Assembly (NCBI RefSeq): GCF_018275325.1
Contig: NZ_JAGVQR010000004.1
Coordinates: forward strand, 682,001 to 746,000
DNA length: 64,000 nt
Direction: 5' to 3'
From: Nocardioides palaemonis
GTDB taxonomy: Bacteria; Actinomycetota; Actinomycetes; Propionibacteriales; Nocardioidaceae
Positions 54,709 to 62,797 of the stretch are shown here, in pieces. Positions within the stretch are counted from its first letter, which is position 1. Each line of letters begins with the position of its first letter. Made by a program: the position numbers and the translations under genes. The notes below the pieces were generated by a model that was not told the origin of the DNA, made no database searches, and worked only from the letters and a program-made list of their open reading frames with translations.

Positions 54709-54732
54709 TGTGACACGCACCACGGCTAGGAT
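54709..54732 (+). promoter_or_regulatory. crp promoter region with a degenerate CRP-type site
   Basis: TAGGAT at 54727-54732 is a good -10 box with a leader of about 70 nt. TGTGA-N6-CCACG at 54709-54724 lies just upstream; only one half-site is good, so autoregulation is possible but weakly supported. Confidence 0.35.
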
Positions 54733-54808
54733 CGTGCCCGACCCCGAGGGCCCGTGCAGCGAGCCCGCACCGGACGTGGCACGGGACGCAGCGACTTGGA
54801 GGAATGAC

Positions 54809-55486
54809 GTGGACAACGACGTGCTCAGGCAGGCACCGCTGTTCAGCTCGCTCGACGACGAGGCGGCCACCGCGCTGGGCGGCTCCATGGCGGAGACGAC
54901 CCTGCGCCGCGGCGACGTGCTGTTCCACGAGGGCGACTCCGGCGACCGCCTCTACATCGTCACCGAGGGCAAGGTGAAGCTCGGCCGCTCGTCCTCCGAC
55001 GGCCGCGAGAACCTGCTGGCGATCATGGGTCCCGGCCAGATGTTCGGCGAGCTCTCCCTCTTCGACCCGGGCCCGCGCTCGGCGACCGTCACGGCCGTCA
55101 CCGACGCCTCGTTCGCCTCGCTGTCCCACGACGACCTGCTGAAGTGGCTCGAGGGCCGCCCGCAGGTCGCCCGCGGCCTGCTCTCCCAGCTCGCCTCGCG
55201 GCTGCGCAAGTCCAACGACGTCGTCGCCGACCTGGTCTTCTCCGACGTGCCCGGCCGTGTCGCCAAGGCGCTGCTCGACCTCGCCGACCGCTTCGGCCGC
55301 ACCGCCGACGACGGCGTCCACGTCCACCACGACCTCACCCAGGAGGAGCTCGCCCAGCTGGTCGGCGCCTCCCGCGAGACGGTCAACAAGGCGCTCGCCG
55401 ACTTCGCCTCGCGCGGCTGGCTGCGCCTGGAGCCCCGCTCCGTGGTGATCATGGACCTCGAGCGGCTCTCGCGCCGCGCCCGCTGA
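54809..55486 (+). CDS. crp: cAMP receptor protein (CRP/FNR family regulator)
   Basis: 225 aa, GTG start with GGAGGA 6 nt upstream. The cyclic-nucleotide domain covers about 15-120, with the phosphate-binding cassette GELSLFDPGPRSATV near 80-94. A helix-turn-helix near 175-200 (LTQEELAQLVGASRETVNKAL) has the Arg-Glu-Thr recognition residues of CRP. It is close to Rv3676 and Corynebacterium GlxR in sequence and context. Dyads matching its consensus precede acs, the acetate permease operon and hppA in this window. Confidence 0.94.
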   Translation: MDNDVLRQAPLFSSLDDEAATALGGSMAETTLRRGDVLFHEGDSGDRLYIVTEGKVKLGRSSSDGRENLLAIMGPGQMFGELSLFDPGPRSATVTAVTDASFASLSHDDLLKWLEGRPQVARGLLSQLASRLRKSNDVVADLVFSDVPGRVAKALLDLADRFGRTADDGVHVHHDLTQEELAQLVGASRETVNKALADFASRGWLRLEPRSVVIMDLERLSRRAR

Positions 55487-55537
55487 CCCTCTCGGACTTT
55501 CTGGCTCCACCTGACCCCCGGGGTGACGCCTGCGTGC

Positions 55538-55554
55538 GTCGTCATGGGTGAAGG
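55538..55554 (+). promoter_or_regulatory. Conserved leader/promoter element, SigE cassette 1
   Basis: GTCGT-N2-TGGGTGAAGG, with GTCGT ending 21 nt before the start codon. The same element at the same distance precedes cassette 2. The GTCGT may be the -10 of an autoregulated ECF promoter; GAAGG serves as ribosome binding site. Confidence 0.5.
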
Positions 55555-55563
55555 GGGTGCCTG

Positions 55564-56055
55564 ATGGCTGATCGATCCGGGTTCGACGCGTTCGTCCACG
55601 CACGCGGACCGGCGCTCGCGCGCACCGCGTACCTGCTCACCGGTGACCACCACCTCGCCGAGGACCTGGTGCAGGCCGCGCTGGTGCAGGCGGCGAAGCA
55701 CTGGGAGCGCATCGAGACCTCGCCGGAGGCCTACGTCCGGCGCACGATGTACCACCAGAACATCTCGTGGTGGCGGCGCCGGCGTCTCGCCGAGAGTCCG
55801 CTGGGAGCCCACGACGAGCCGGTGCCGGCTGCCGACCCGACGCTCCGGCTGACCCTCGAGCAGGCACTGCGCCGGCTCACCCCGCGCCAGCGCACGGTGC
55901 TGGTGCTGCGCTACTTCGAGGACCTCACCGAGGTCCAGACGGCCGCCGCGCTGGGCATCTCCAGCGGCGCGGTCAAGTCCATGGCGCGCCAGGCCCTCCG
56001 ACGGCTGCGCGTCCTGGCCCCCGAGCTCGCCGACCTGGTGGGAGCAGACGCATGA
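55564..56055 (+). CDS. SigE-family (TIGR02983) ECF sigma factor, cassette 1
   Basis: 163 aa, ATG start. Region 2 has ARTAYLLTGDHHLAEDLVQAAL and YVRRTMYHQNISWWRRRR; region 4 has RLTPRQRTVLVLRYFEDLTEVQTAAALGISSGAVKSMARQAL. This is the Streptomyces-type SigE-family, usually without a zinc-finger anti-sigma. The coupled downstream gene (ATGA) encodes a membrane-anchored propeller-like protein that is a candidate regulator. A second copy of the cassette follows. Confidence 0.92.
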   Translation: MADRSGFDAFVHARGPALARTAYLLTGDHHLAEDLVQAALVQAAKHWERIETSPEAYVRRTMYHQNISWWRRRRLAESPLGAHDEPVPAADPTLRLTLEQALRRLTPRQRTVLVLRYFEDLTEVQTAAALGISSGAVKSMARQALRRLRVLAPELADLVGADA

Positions 56056-57227
56056 CCGCCCAGCTGCGCGAGGAGCTCGACGCCCTCGCCGACACCCACT
56101 CCTTCTCCCCCGACCCCGCGGCCTGGGACCGCGGCCGGCGCGCGCGACGACGCGGCCGCGTCGTCGCCGTCGCCGCCGTGCTGGTGCTCGTCGCCTCCGT
56201 CGGCGGCCTCGCCGCCGCGTGGACCGCCCGCGAGCCGGTCGCCCCCGCCGGGCGGGTCGACGGGGGTGCGATCCCGAGCCGGATCGGCGAGCCCACCGGT
56301 GGCACGGTCACCGACCTCGCCTTCGGCCCCGCCTCCGTGGCGTACGTCGACTCCGACGACCTGCCGGTGCTCGTCAGCGCCACCACCGGCGAGGCCCGCC
56401 ATGTCGAGCTGCCGGACTTCCCGGAGCCCGAGGCGTTCGAGATCGCGGCCGACTACCGGCGAGGCCCGTGGCTGGCGCTGTCGCCCGACGGCACCCGGGT
56501 GGCCTACCCGACCGTGACCCGCTTCGAGCGCGAGCCGGGCCAGGACTCGTTCACGACCGGCTGGTACCGCGTGGTCGACCTGACGACGGGCACGTCGGAC
56601 CTGGTCGACCTGCCACCCAGCACCGGCACGCCTCTGACCATGTCCTGGAGCGCCGACGGCCGGATCGCCGTTGACGTCCCCGGCCGACCGACGTTGCGCA
56701 ACAAGCACCCTGACGTCGCCGCGTGGACGATCGACCCGGCGACGAGCGAAGCGACACGGACGCCCGCCGGGCTGGTCTCCCCCGACGGTCGAATCACCGC
56801 GCCCGTCTCGCAGTGGCTCGAGACGGTCGACGCCGTGCCGTTCGTGACGGCGTCCGGCGACGAGGTCTCCCGCCCGATTCCCGCCGACGCCTTCCCCACC
56901 GGCGCGCCGGTGCTGCCGGTCGGCTGGGTCGACGACGACACGCTGGCCGCCCAGGTCGGCTCCGACCTGGTGCTCCTCACCTCGCCCGACCGTCCCGAGT
57001 CGGACTGGGTGTGGCGGCCGCTGGCCGAGTCGGACCGCTTCGGGCTGAGCGTCGCCGTAGACCTCGTCCCCGACCTGACCGGCGATCCCGACCAGGAGCT
57101 CACCCACGACTTCGCCGCGGCGCCCGCGGCGGACGGCGGCCCCGGTCGGGGACCGGTGGTGGCGGGCGGCGTCCTCGCGCTGCTCGCCGGGCTCGCGTTC
57201 GTCCGGATGATGCGGCGCCGCGCGTAG
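56052..57227 (+). CDS. Membrane-anchored beta-propeller-like protein, putative anti-sigma/sensor, cassette 1
   Basis: 391 aa, ATG start overlapping the sigma stop. The cytosolic N-terminus of about 35 residues is followed by a transmembrane helix at about 36-58, an outer region of about 300 residues with WD40/TolB-like strand patterns (LSPDGTRVAYPT, SWSADGRIAV) and a second hydrophobic helix near the C-terminus with a basic end. The segment VAVDLVPDL...QELTHDF before the last helix is shared with the copy in cassette 2. The short N-terminus could bind the sigma factor; this is inferred from operon structure only. Confidence 0.75.
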   Translation: MTAQLREELDALADTHSFSPDPAAWDRGRRARRRGRVVAVAAVLVLVASVGGLAAAWTAREPVAPAGRVDGGAIPSRIGEPTGGTVTDLAFGPASVAYVDSDDLPVLVSATTGEARHVELPDFPEPEAFEIAADYRRGPWLALSPDGTRVAYPTVTRFEREPGQDSFTTGWYRVVDLTTGTSDLVDLPPSTGTPLTMSWSADGRIAVDVPGRPTLRNKHPDVAAWTIDPATSEATRTPAGLVSPDGRITAPVSQWLETVDAVPFVTASGDEVSRPIPADAFPTGAPVLPVGWVDDDTLAAQVGSDLVLLTSPDRPESDWVWRPLAESDRFGLSVAVDLVPDLTGDPDQELTHDFAAAPAADGGPGRGPVVAGGVLALLAGLAFVRMMRRRA

Positions 57228-57306
57228 ACGCGCGGGCATTGGTCACCCCTCTGGCGCCCACCTACGCGTGAGATCGTCGGTTCCGGCGACCAATGCCTGC
57301 GCGTCT
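57226..57306. repeat. Long-armed inverted repeat between the two SigE cassettes
   Basis: A 19-nt arm at 57226-57244 pairs with 57288-57306 (one G-T pair), enclosing 43 nt. The left arm includes the last bases of the TAG stop codon of cassette 1. It probably terminates transcription. Confidence 0.65.
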
Positions 57307-57352
57307 GCGAGAAAGTCCGGGCGAGGTACCACCCGGAACGGCGGGCACGCGC

Positions 57353-57369
57353 GTCGTGGTGGGTGAAGG
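57353..57369 (+). promoter_or_regulatory. Conserved leader/promoter element, SigE cassette 2
   Basis: GTCGT-N2-TGGGTGAAGG, with GTCGT ending 21 nt before the GTG start, identical in spacing to cassette 1. Confidence 0.5.
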
Positions 57370-57378
57370 AGGTGGGAC

Positions 57379-57876
57379 GTGATCACTGGTGACGAGGCGG
57401 GCTTCGCCGAGTTCGTGGCGGCGCGGCAGGCTGCGCTGTCGCGGACGGCGTACCTGCTGACCGGTGACCACCACCTCGCGCAGGACCTCGTGCAGGCCGC
57501 GCTGATGCAGGCAGCGTCGCACTGGCGGCGGATCCACACCTCGCCGGAGGCCTACGTCCGGCGCGCGATGTACCACCAGAACATCTCGTGGTGGCGCCGC
57601 CGGCGCTTCGCCGAGAGCGCCCTCGGCGGCCGCGACGACGCGGCGCCGACCGTCGACACCGACCTCCGGCTGACCCTGGACCAGGCGCTCGCCCGCCTCA
57701 CGCCCAGGCAGCGCACCGTGCTGGTGCTGCGCTTCTACGAGGACCTCACCGAGGTCGAGACCGCCCGCGCGCTGTCGTTGTCGACCAGCACCGTGAAGTC
57801 CACGACCCGGCACGCGCTCGCCCGGCTGCGGACGCTCGCACCCGAGCTCGCCGAGCTGATCGGAGCAGACGCATGA
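57379..57876 (+). CDS. SigE-family ECF sigma factor, cassette 2
   Basis: 165 aa, GTG start with a near-perfect GAAGGAGGTG ribosome binding site. It is highly similar to the sigma factor of cassette 1 (shared TAYLLTGDHHLAxDLVQAAL and YHQNISWWRRRR), differing mainly at the N-terminus and in the region 4 recognition helix (SLSTSTVKSTTRHAL against GISSGAVKSMARQAL), so promoter preference may differ. It overlaps the downstream gene by 4 nt. Confidence 0.92.
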   Translation: MITGDEAGFAEFVAARQAALSRTAYLLTGDHHLAQDLVQAALMQAASHWRRIHTSPEAYVRRAMYHQNISWWRRRRFAESALGGRDDAAPTVDTDLRLTLDQALARLTPRQRTVLVLRFYEDLTEVETARALSLSTSTVKSTTRHALARLRTLAPELAELIGADA

Positions 57877-59141
57877 CCGACCTCCGCACGAGCCTCCACC
57901 GGCTCGCCGACTCCACCGAGCCGCTCCCCGTCGACGACGACCTCTGGGGACGCGCGCAGGCCGCCCGCCGCCGCGGTCAGGCCCTCGCCGTCGCCGCCGT
58001 GATCGTCCTCGTCGTCACCGTCGGCGGGCTCGCGTCCGTCTGGCCGACCGCCGACCGGGAGTCGCGCACGGCTGCGCAGGAGGTGCCGGGCGGCGCGATC
58101 CCGCGCGTGATCGCGGACGTGCCCGACGACCTCGAGCCGACCGAGGACTACGTGATCGGTCGGGCCTCGGTCGCCTTCGTGTCCGCCGGCGGCGACCCCG
58201 TCGTGGTGTCGGCCGTCGACGGTGTCGCGCACGCCCTCGACCTGCCGTCCTACGGTCCCGCCAGCTCCACGCCGGTGCTCTCGCCCGACGGCCGGCGCCT
58301 CGCGTACGGCATGGACGTCGACGGACCCACGCAGGTCGAGGTGGTCGACCTCGAGACCGGGAGGTGGTGGGTCCGCCCCGTCGGCGTGGAGGACCGGGTC
58401 CGGATCGACGCGATGTCGTGGTCACCCGGCAGCAACTGGCTGGGATGGGTGGCCCCCGCCACGAGGCGCGCACCCGCGGTGGCGGGAACGCTCCGGGCCG
58501 ACAGCACCGAGGCCTGGCGGTCCGTGCTCGAGGGCAACGCGACCAGCATCGCAGTCGCCGACGGCGGCGACGCCGTGGTGGGCACGGACAGCGGGCTGAC
58601 GGTGCTGCCTCTCCGCGGCGAGGCCCAACCGCTCCGGACCGGCGGACCGGTCAGAGCGGCCGCGTTCTCACCGGACGGCGCGCGCGTCGCGCTGGTCACC
58701 GGGGCCGACACCGCCTCGTACACCTTCGACCTGCCCTCCGATCGGCTGGTCGCCCACCCGTTCCCGGAGGGCACCCTGGAGGAGTCGATCACCCGTCCGC
58801 TCGGATGGATCGACGACCGGATCCAGCTGCTCCTCGTGCAGCCGGTGGACAGCTCGGGCGCCGAGCTAGTCGTGACCACGCCCAAGGTCGACGACCGGAG
58901 CACCTGGCGGCGCCGCGTCGGGTCGGTGGAGACGTCGGGCGTCGCGAACTCCCTCAGCGTCGCCGTCGACCTCGTCCCCGAGCTCGACGGCACGTCGTCG
59001 CAGGAGCTCACCCACGACTTCGGCGACACCACGGCCCCGGGGCGCGACGTCTCGTGGATGATCGGGCTCGGCGTGGCCGCCGCGATCGCGGTGCTGATGG
59101 CGCTGCGGTGGCTCTGGCGCCGCCTCCGGAACTCGATGTAG
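57873..59141 (+). CDS. Membrane-anchored beta-propeller-like protein, putative anti-sigma/sensor, cassette 2
   Basis: 422 aa, ATG start overlapping the sigma stop. Same plan as the cassette 1 protein: a short N-terminus of about 35 residues, a transmembrane helix at about 36-57, an outer propeller-like domain (LSPDGRRLAYG, AFSPDGARVALV), VAVDLVPEL...QELTHDF and a C-terminal membrane helix with Arg-rich end. The N-terminal segments of the two paralogues are more divergent than the TM region, as expected if each holds its own sigma factor. The stop codon lies in an inverted-repeat arm. Confidence 0.75.
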   Translation: MTDLRTSLHRLADSTEPLPVDDDLWGRAQAARRRGQALAVAAVIVLVVTVGGLASVWPTADRESRTAAQEVPGGAIPRVIADVPDDLEPTEDYVIGRASVAFVSAGGDPVVVSAVDGVAHALDLPSYGPASSTPVLSPDGRRLAYGMDVDGPTQVEVVDLETGRWWVRPVGVEDRVRIDAMSWSPGSNWLGWVAPATRRAPAVAGTLRADSTEAWRSVLEGNATSIAVADGGDAVVGTDSGLTVLPLRGEAQPLRTGGPVRAAAFSPDGARVALVTGADTASYTFDLPSDRLVAHPFPEGTLEESITRPLGWIDDRIQLLLVQPVDSSGAELVVTTPKVDDRSTWRRRVGSVETSGVANSLSVAVDLVPELDGTSSQELTHDFGDTTAPGRDVSWMIGLGVAAAIAVLMALRWLWRRLRNSM

Positions 59142-59198
59142 TCCAGTCGCGAACGGTCGTCGCCGAGGCCGTTCGTCAGCAGCTCGTCACTGGACTAC
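59138..59198. repeat. Compound inverted repeat after cassette 2
   Basis: Outer arms GTAGTCCAGT (59138-59147) and ACTGGACTAC (59189-59198) enclose an inner stem CGAACGG/CCGTTCG (59150-59156 with 59169-59175). The left outer arm contains the TAG stop codon. Confidence 0.65.
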
Positions 59199-59235
59199 CC
59201 CGTCAGGCCCGCGGCGCACGAGGTCGGGCGACCGG

Positions 59236-60045
59236 TCAGAGGTCCTCGAGGTAGGCCAGCTGGGCCCGCACCGACAGCTCGGCCGCGCCCCACAGCACCG
59301 GGTCGACGTCGGCGTAGACGACCTCGACGACCGCGCGCGGCAGGTCGTCGGCCGCGACCGGCTGGCCCTCGCGCAGGTCGCACACCGCCTGCCGGACCTG
59401 CTCGAGGCGCTGCTGGCGGTGGGCGAGGTAGAGATCCAGCGCACCGAGCGCGTCGTCGATCACCGGGCCGTGGCCCGGCCAGACCGTGGTGATGCCCTCC
59501 GCGCCGCACAGCGCGTGCAGCCGCTGGAGCGAGGAGAGGTACGCCCCGAGCTGGCCGTCGGGGTGCGCGACGACGGTGGTGCCGCGTCCCAGCACCGTGT
59601 CGCCGGTCAGGACGGCCCGGTCCTGCGGGACCACGAAGGACAGCGAGTCGGCGGTGTGGCCGGGCGTCGCGACGACGTGCACCTCGAGCCCGCCGACGCT
59701 GACCACGTCGCCCTCGGCGAGGCCCTCGCCGCCGAGGCGGTGGGCCGGGTCGAGCGCGCGTACGCCGCAGCCGTGGCGCTCGGCGTACTCCCGCGCGGCC
59801 TCGCTGTGGTCGGCGTGGTGGTGGGTGAGCAGGACGACGGAGACGTCGCCGGCGGCGGCGTCGATCGCGTCGAGGTGGGAGGCGATCGACGGGCCGGGGT
59901 CGACGACGACCGAACGCGAGGAGCCGGGGTCGCGCAGCACCCAGGTGTTGGTGCCGTCGAGGGTCATCATGTTCGCGTTGGGCGCGAGCACGCAGGTGCC
60001 GGTCTCGCCGAACGCGCCGCCCAACCAGCCCCCGTCGCTGGTCAT
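59236..60045 (-). CDS. MBL-fold metallohydrolase (Rv3677c-like)
   Basis: 269 aa, ATG start overlapping the Nudix stop (ATGA). The metal motif THHHADHS is near residue 84, then TPGHTADS, TGDTVLG and WPGHG, giving the two-zinc site of the beta-lactamase fold. The C-terminal helical part resembles the LACTB2 group, which cleaves single-stranded RNA in animals. It is last of four leftward genes (DUF4177, RidA, Nudix, MBL) placed after crp, as in M. tuberculosis. Confidence 0.88.
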   Translation of the reverse strand: MTSDGGWLGGAFGETGTCVLAPNANMMTLDGTNTWVLRDPGSSRSVVVDPGPSIASHLDAIDAAAGDVSVVLLTHHHADHSEAAREYAERHGCGVRALDPAHRLGGEGLAEGDVVSVGGLEVHVVATPGHTADSLSFVVPQDRAVLTGDTVLGRGTTVVAHPDGQLGAYLSSLQRLHALCGAEGITTVWPGHGPVIDDALGALDLYLAHRQQRLEQVRQAVCDLREGQPVAADDLPRAVVEVVYADVDPVLWGAAELSVRAQLAYLEDL

Positions 60046-60902
60046 CGGCGGGCCATCAGGTCGGCGTAGAACGGCGGCGTGGACAGGATGAACTCCTCGC
60101 CGTCGGCGACCACCTCGGGCATGAACATCTCGACCGTCCGCCCCTGCGCGGCGGCGAGGACGGCGTCGGGGCCGGGGTGCTGGGCGACGTCGAGGCAGGT
60201 CAGCCAGGTCGGAGGCAGCATGAGGATCTCCTGCCGCTCGACCTGCGCGACCGCCTCCGCGGCCGGCAGCCACGCCACCGACGACGACTCGGTCGACACG
60301 TCGCGGGCGACCTGGCCCTCGGGCAGGGCCGCGACGAAGAACCACGTGCGGTAGCGCCGGGGCTCGAAGACCGGCGTCAGCCAGCCCGACCACGCGCCGA
60401 GCAGGTCGGTGCGCAGCACCAGCGACCGGTCCTCGAGGAACGAGGTGAGCGACAGCTCGCGCGACTCGAGGGCGACCCGGTCGGCCTCCCAGTCGTCACC
60501 GGTAGTGTCGGCGACGACCTCGTCCGGGCCGGGACCGGCGAGCAGGACGCCCGACTCCTCGAAGGTCTCGCGGACCGCCGCGCACACGAGCGCCCGCGCC
60601 TTCGGCTCGTCCACGCCCAGTCGCGCCGCCCACTCGGCGGGTGACGGCCCGGCCCAGAGTCCACGGTCGACGAGCTCGTCGTCGAAGTCGCGCGGGTCGA
60701 CGCCGCCGCCGGGGAACACGCACATGCCCCCGGCGAAGGCCATCGAGGTCTGCCGGCGCAGCAGGTAGACGTCCGGCCCGGCCGAGCCGGGGCGCAGCAG
60801 GACGACCGTCGCCGCGTCGCGCGGCTCGGCCGGGGTCGCCCCGCCGTCGGCGTACGACCGGGCCTGCGCGACGAGCGCGTCCGGCAGCGGCAGCCGCTCC
60901 AT
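60042..60902 (-). CDS. Nudix-fold hydrolase
   Basis: 286 aa from the ATG at 60900-60902 (GGTGG 5 nt upstream); a GTG at 60909-60911 with GAGG upstream is equally possible. It opens with a VVLLRPG strand and RRQTSMAFAGGMCVFPGGGVD; the Nudix box is degenerate in spacing but has AAVRETFEESGVLL. Long insertions after the first strands fit the NUDT7/NUDT19-like CoA diphosphatase branch. The substrate may be an acyl-CoA or nucleotide. Confidence 0.82.
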   Translation of the reverse strand: MERLPLPDALVAQARSYADGGATPAEPRDAATVVLLRPGSAGPDVYLLRRQTSMAFAGGMCVFPGGGVDPRDFDDELVDRGLWAGPSPAEWAARLGVDEPKARALVCAAVRETFEESGVLLAGPGPDEVVADTTGDDWEADRVALESRELSLTSFLEDRSLVLRTDLLGAWSGWLTPVFEPRRYRTWFFVAALPEGQVARDVSTESSSVAWLPAAEAVAQVERQEILMLPPTWLTCLDVAQHPGPDAVLAAAQGRTVEMFMPEVVADGEEFILSTPPFYADLMARR

Positions 60903-60918
60903 GCTGGCCACCGGCGCC

Positions 60919-61374
60919 TCAGACCTCGACGATGATCTCGACCTCGACCGGCACGTCGAGCGGCAGGACCGGCACGCCGACGGCGGAGCGGGCGTGCTTG
61001 CCGGCCTCGCCGAAGACCTCGCCGAGCAGCTCGGAGGCACCGTTGGCGACCTTGGGCTGGCCGGTGAAGTCGGGGGTCGAGGCGACGAAGACGACCACCT
61101 TGACGACGCGCTTCACGTCGTCGAGCGAGCCGATCTCGGCCTTGACCGCGGCGAGCGCGTTGAGCGCGCACTGGCGGGCGCACTCGTAGCCCTGCTCCTC
61201 GGTGACCTCGCCGCCGACCTTGCCGACCGCGATCATCTCGCCGTCACGGGCCGGCAGCTGGCCGGCGGTGAAGACGAGGTTCCCGGTGCGGGCGGTGGGC
61301 TGGTAGGCCGCGACCGGCGGGACCACCTCGGGGACGGTGATGCCCAGCTCGGCCAGGCGTGCCTCCGCACCCAT
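60919..61374 (-). CDS. RidA/YjgF-family protein (Rv3678c-like)
   Basis: 151 aa, ATG start. FTAGQLPARDG near residue 35, CALNALAAVKAEIG near 89 and a PVLPLDVPVEVEII-like C-terminus match the long RidA subgroup. The arginine used by active RidA imine deaminases (RxxVxVPxLP) is not clear here: the corresponding stretch reads ARSAVGVPVLP, which retains an Arg. It probably hydrolyses reactive enamines/imines or binds small ligands. Confidence 0.88.
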   Translation of the reverse strand: MGAEARLAELGITVPEVVPPVAAYQPTARTGNLVFTAGQLPARDGEMIAVGKVGGEVTEEQGYECARQCALNALAAVKAEIGSLDDVKRVVKVVVFVASTPDFTGQPKVANGASELLGEVFGEAGKHARSAVGVPVLPLDVPVEVEIIVEV

Positions 61375-61375
61375 C

Positions 61376-61543
61376 TCAGGCCCCCTGCCCCGACGAGACG
61401 GGGCGCTTGAGGAACGCGATCAGGCCACCCTGCGCGTTGGTCTGGATGGTGACCAGCTCCCAGCCGTCCTGGCCGAAGTTGTTGAGCATGAGCGCTTCGT
61501 TGTGGAGCGGAATCGGCGCCACCTGGTACTCCCACTTGTTCAT
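61376..61543 (-). CDS. DUF4177 small protein
   Basis: 55 aa, ATG start with TAGGGT 7 nt upstream. KWEYQV at the start and NFGQDGWELVTI followed by AFLKRP are the DUF4177 pattern. Function unknown; it ends 1 nt before RidA and is the first gene of the four-gene unit. It is easily missed because of its size, but the motif match and promoter are clear. Confidence 0.85.
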   Translation of the reverse strand: MNKWEYQVAPIPLHNEALMLNNFGQDGWELVTIQTNAQGGLIAFLKRPVSSGQGA

Positions 61544-61550
61544 GGCTCGC

Positions 61551-61556
61551 ACCCTA
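61551..61556 (-). promoter_or_regulatory. -10 element of a leaderless promoter (DUF4177-RidA-Nudix-MBL)
   Basis: TAGGGT on the minus strand, 7 nt before the ATG at 61543. Confidence 0.55.
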
Positions 61557-61558
61557 CT

Positions 61559-61582
61559 CGGGGAGGACGGACGTCCTCCCCG
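61559..61582. promoter_or_regulatory. Palindrome between two divergent leaderless promoters
   Basis: CGGGGAGGAC and its exact complement with a 4-nt spacer. It lies 2 nt upstream of the leftward -10 box and 29 nt upstream of the rightward one, so it is more likely an operator than a terminator. Confidence 0.45.
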
Positions 61583-61611
61583 GGGCGGACGCGCAGCGAC
61601 GGCGGGGCGTC

Positions 61612-61617
61612 TACGGT
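61612..61617 (+). promoter_or_regulatory. -10 element of a leaderless promoter (NarL-type kinase)
   Basis: TACGGT, 7 nt before the ATG at 61625. Confidence 0.55.
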
Positions 61618-61624
61618 TCGCACC

Positions 61625-62797
61625 ATGGCGACCACCCCGACGACGGCCGACCAGCGGCCGTGGCGGCTCGGCCCGCGCGCGCGGTCGTGGTTCGACCGGC
61701 TCCTGGTCGCCGCCCTGCTGCTCCTCGCCGGGGGCCACTTCCTGTCCGGCCAGCCGGGGTCGATGGTCTTCGCGGCGCTCGAGCCGCTGCCGCTGCTGTG
61801 GCGCCGCACCCGCCCCTTCACGGTGTTCCTCGCGGTCGCCGCGCTGAGCGTGCTCCAGGCGGTCGCGGTGGACACCCCGACCACGGGCCAGCTCGCCTTC
61901 CCGGTGGCGGTCTACTCCGCCGCCCGCTGGGCACCGCGGTGGCAGGGCGCCACCGCACTGCTCGTCGGCTACGCCGGTGCGGTCGTCGCCTCCGTCCGCT
62001 GGCAGTACGGCCTGGGTGCCACCGACGTCACGGCCGGCAGCCTCGTGCCGTACGTCGTCAGCATCGGCGCGATCGTGACCGCCGCGTGGGCGCTGGGTGC
62101 GGCGGCCCAGGAGCGCGAGCGCTACGTCACCTCGCTGGTCGCGCGGGCCGAGCAGGCCGAGCGGATGGCCGAGCGCGAGATCGAGCTGGCGGCCCGCGAC
62201 GAGCGCTCGCGGATCGCTCGCGAGATGCACGACGTCGTCGCCCACGGCCTGTCGGTGATCGTGGTGCAGGCCGACGGCGCGCGCTACGCCGCCGCGAAGG
62301 ACCCCGACGTCGCGGTCGACACCCTCGGCACCATCGCCGGCACCGGCCGGGAGGCGCTGACCGAGATGCGCCGGCTGCTCGGGCTGCTGCGCGAGGGCGA
62401 CACGGGCGTCGCGCCGCAGCCCGGGCTCGGCGACGTGCGCCACCTCGTCGACGAGGCCCGCGCGTCCGGCACTCACGTCGAGGCCGACCTCCCCGACGAC
62501 CTGCCGGCGGTGCCGGACGGCGTGGGCCTCGCGGCCTACCGGATCGTCCAGGAGGCGCTCACCAACGTCCGCAAGCACGCCGGCCCGGCGGCGACGGTGA
62601 CCGTCCGCGTCGCGGTGGGCCAAGAGGTCGAGGTCGAGGTGCGTGACGACGGACGGGGGGCCGCCGCGCCCGCCACCGACGGGCGCGGGCTCGGCCTGGT
62701 CGGGATGCGCGAGCGCGCCGCGGTGCACGGGGGCAGCGTGGTCGCCGGGCCCGCGCAGGGCGGCGGGTTCGCGGTGTCTGCGAGGCTGCCGCTGTGA
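61625..62797 (+). CDS. NarL/DesK-type sensor histidine kinase
   Basis: 390 aa. Five or six hydrophobic segments fill about residues 25-165 with short loops, followed by a coiled region and the HisKA_3 motif REMHDVVAHGLSV near residues 199-211. The ATP-binding part has EALTNVRKHA and GRGLGLVGMRERA. It overlaps the LuxR-type regulator by 4 nt. An ABC ATPase gene starts 398 nt after the pair, a common arrangement in which the system controls an exporter. Confidence 0.9.
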   Translation: MATTPTTADQRPWRLGPRARSWFDRLLVAALLLLAGGHFLSGQPGSMVFAALEPLPLLWRRTRPFTVFLAVAALSVLQAVAVDTPTTGQLAFPVAVYSAARWAPRWQGATALLVGYAGAVVASVRWQYGLGATDVTAGSLVPYVVSIGAIVTAAWALGAAAQERERYVTSLVARAEQAERMAEREIELAARDERSRIAREMHDVVAHGLSVIVVQADGARYAAAKDPDVAVDTLGTIAGTGREALTEMRRLLGLLREGDTGVAPQPGLGDVRHLVDEARASGTHVEADLPDDLPAVPDGVGLAAYRIVQEALTNVRKHAGPAATVTVRVAVGQEVEVEVRDDGRGAAAPATDGRGLGLVGMRERAAVHGGSVVAGPAQGGGFAVSARLPL

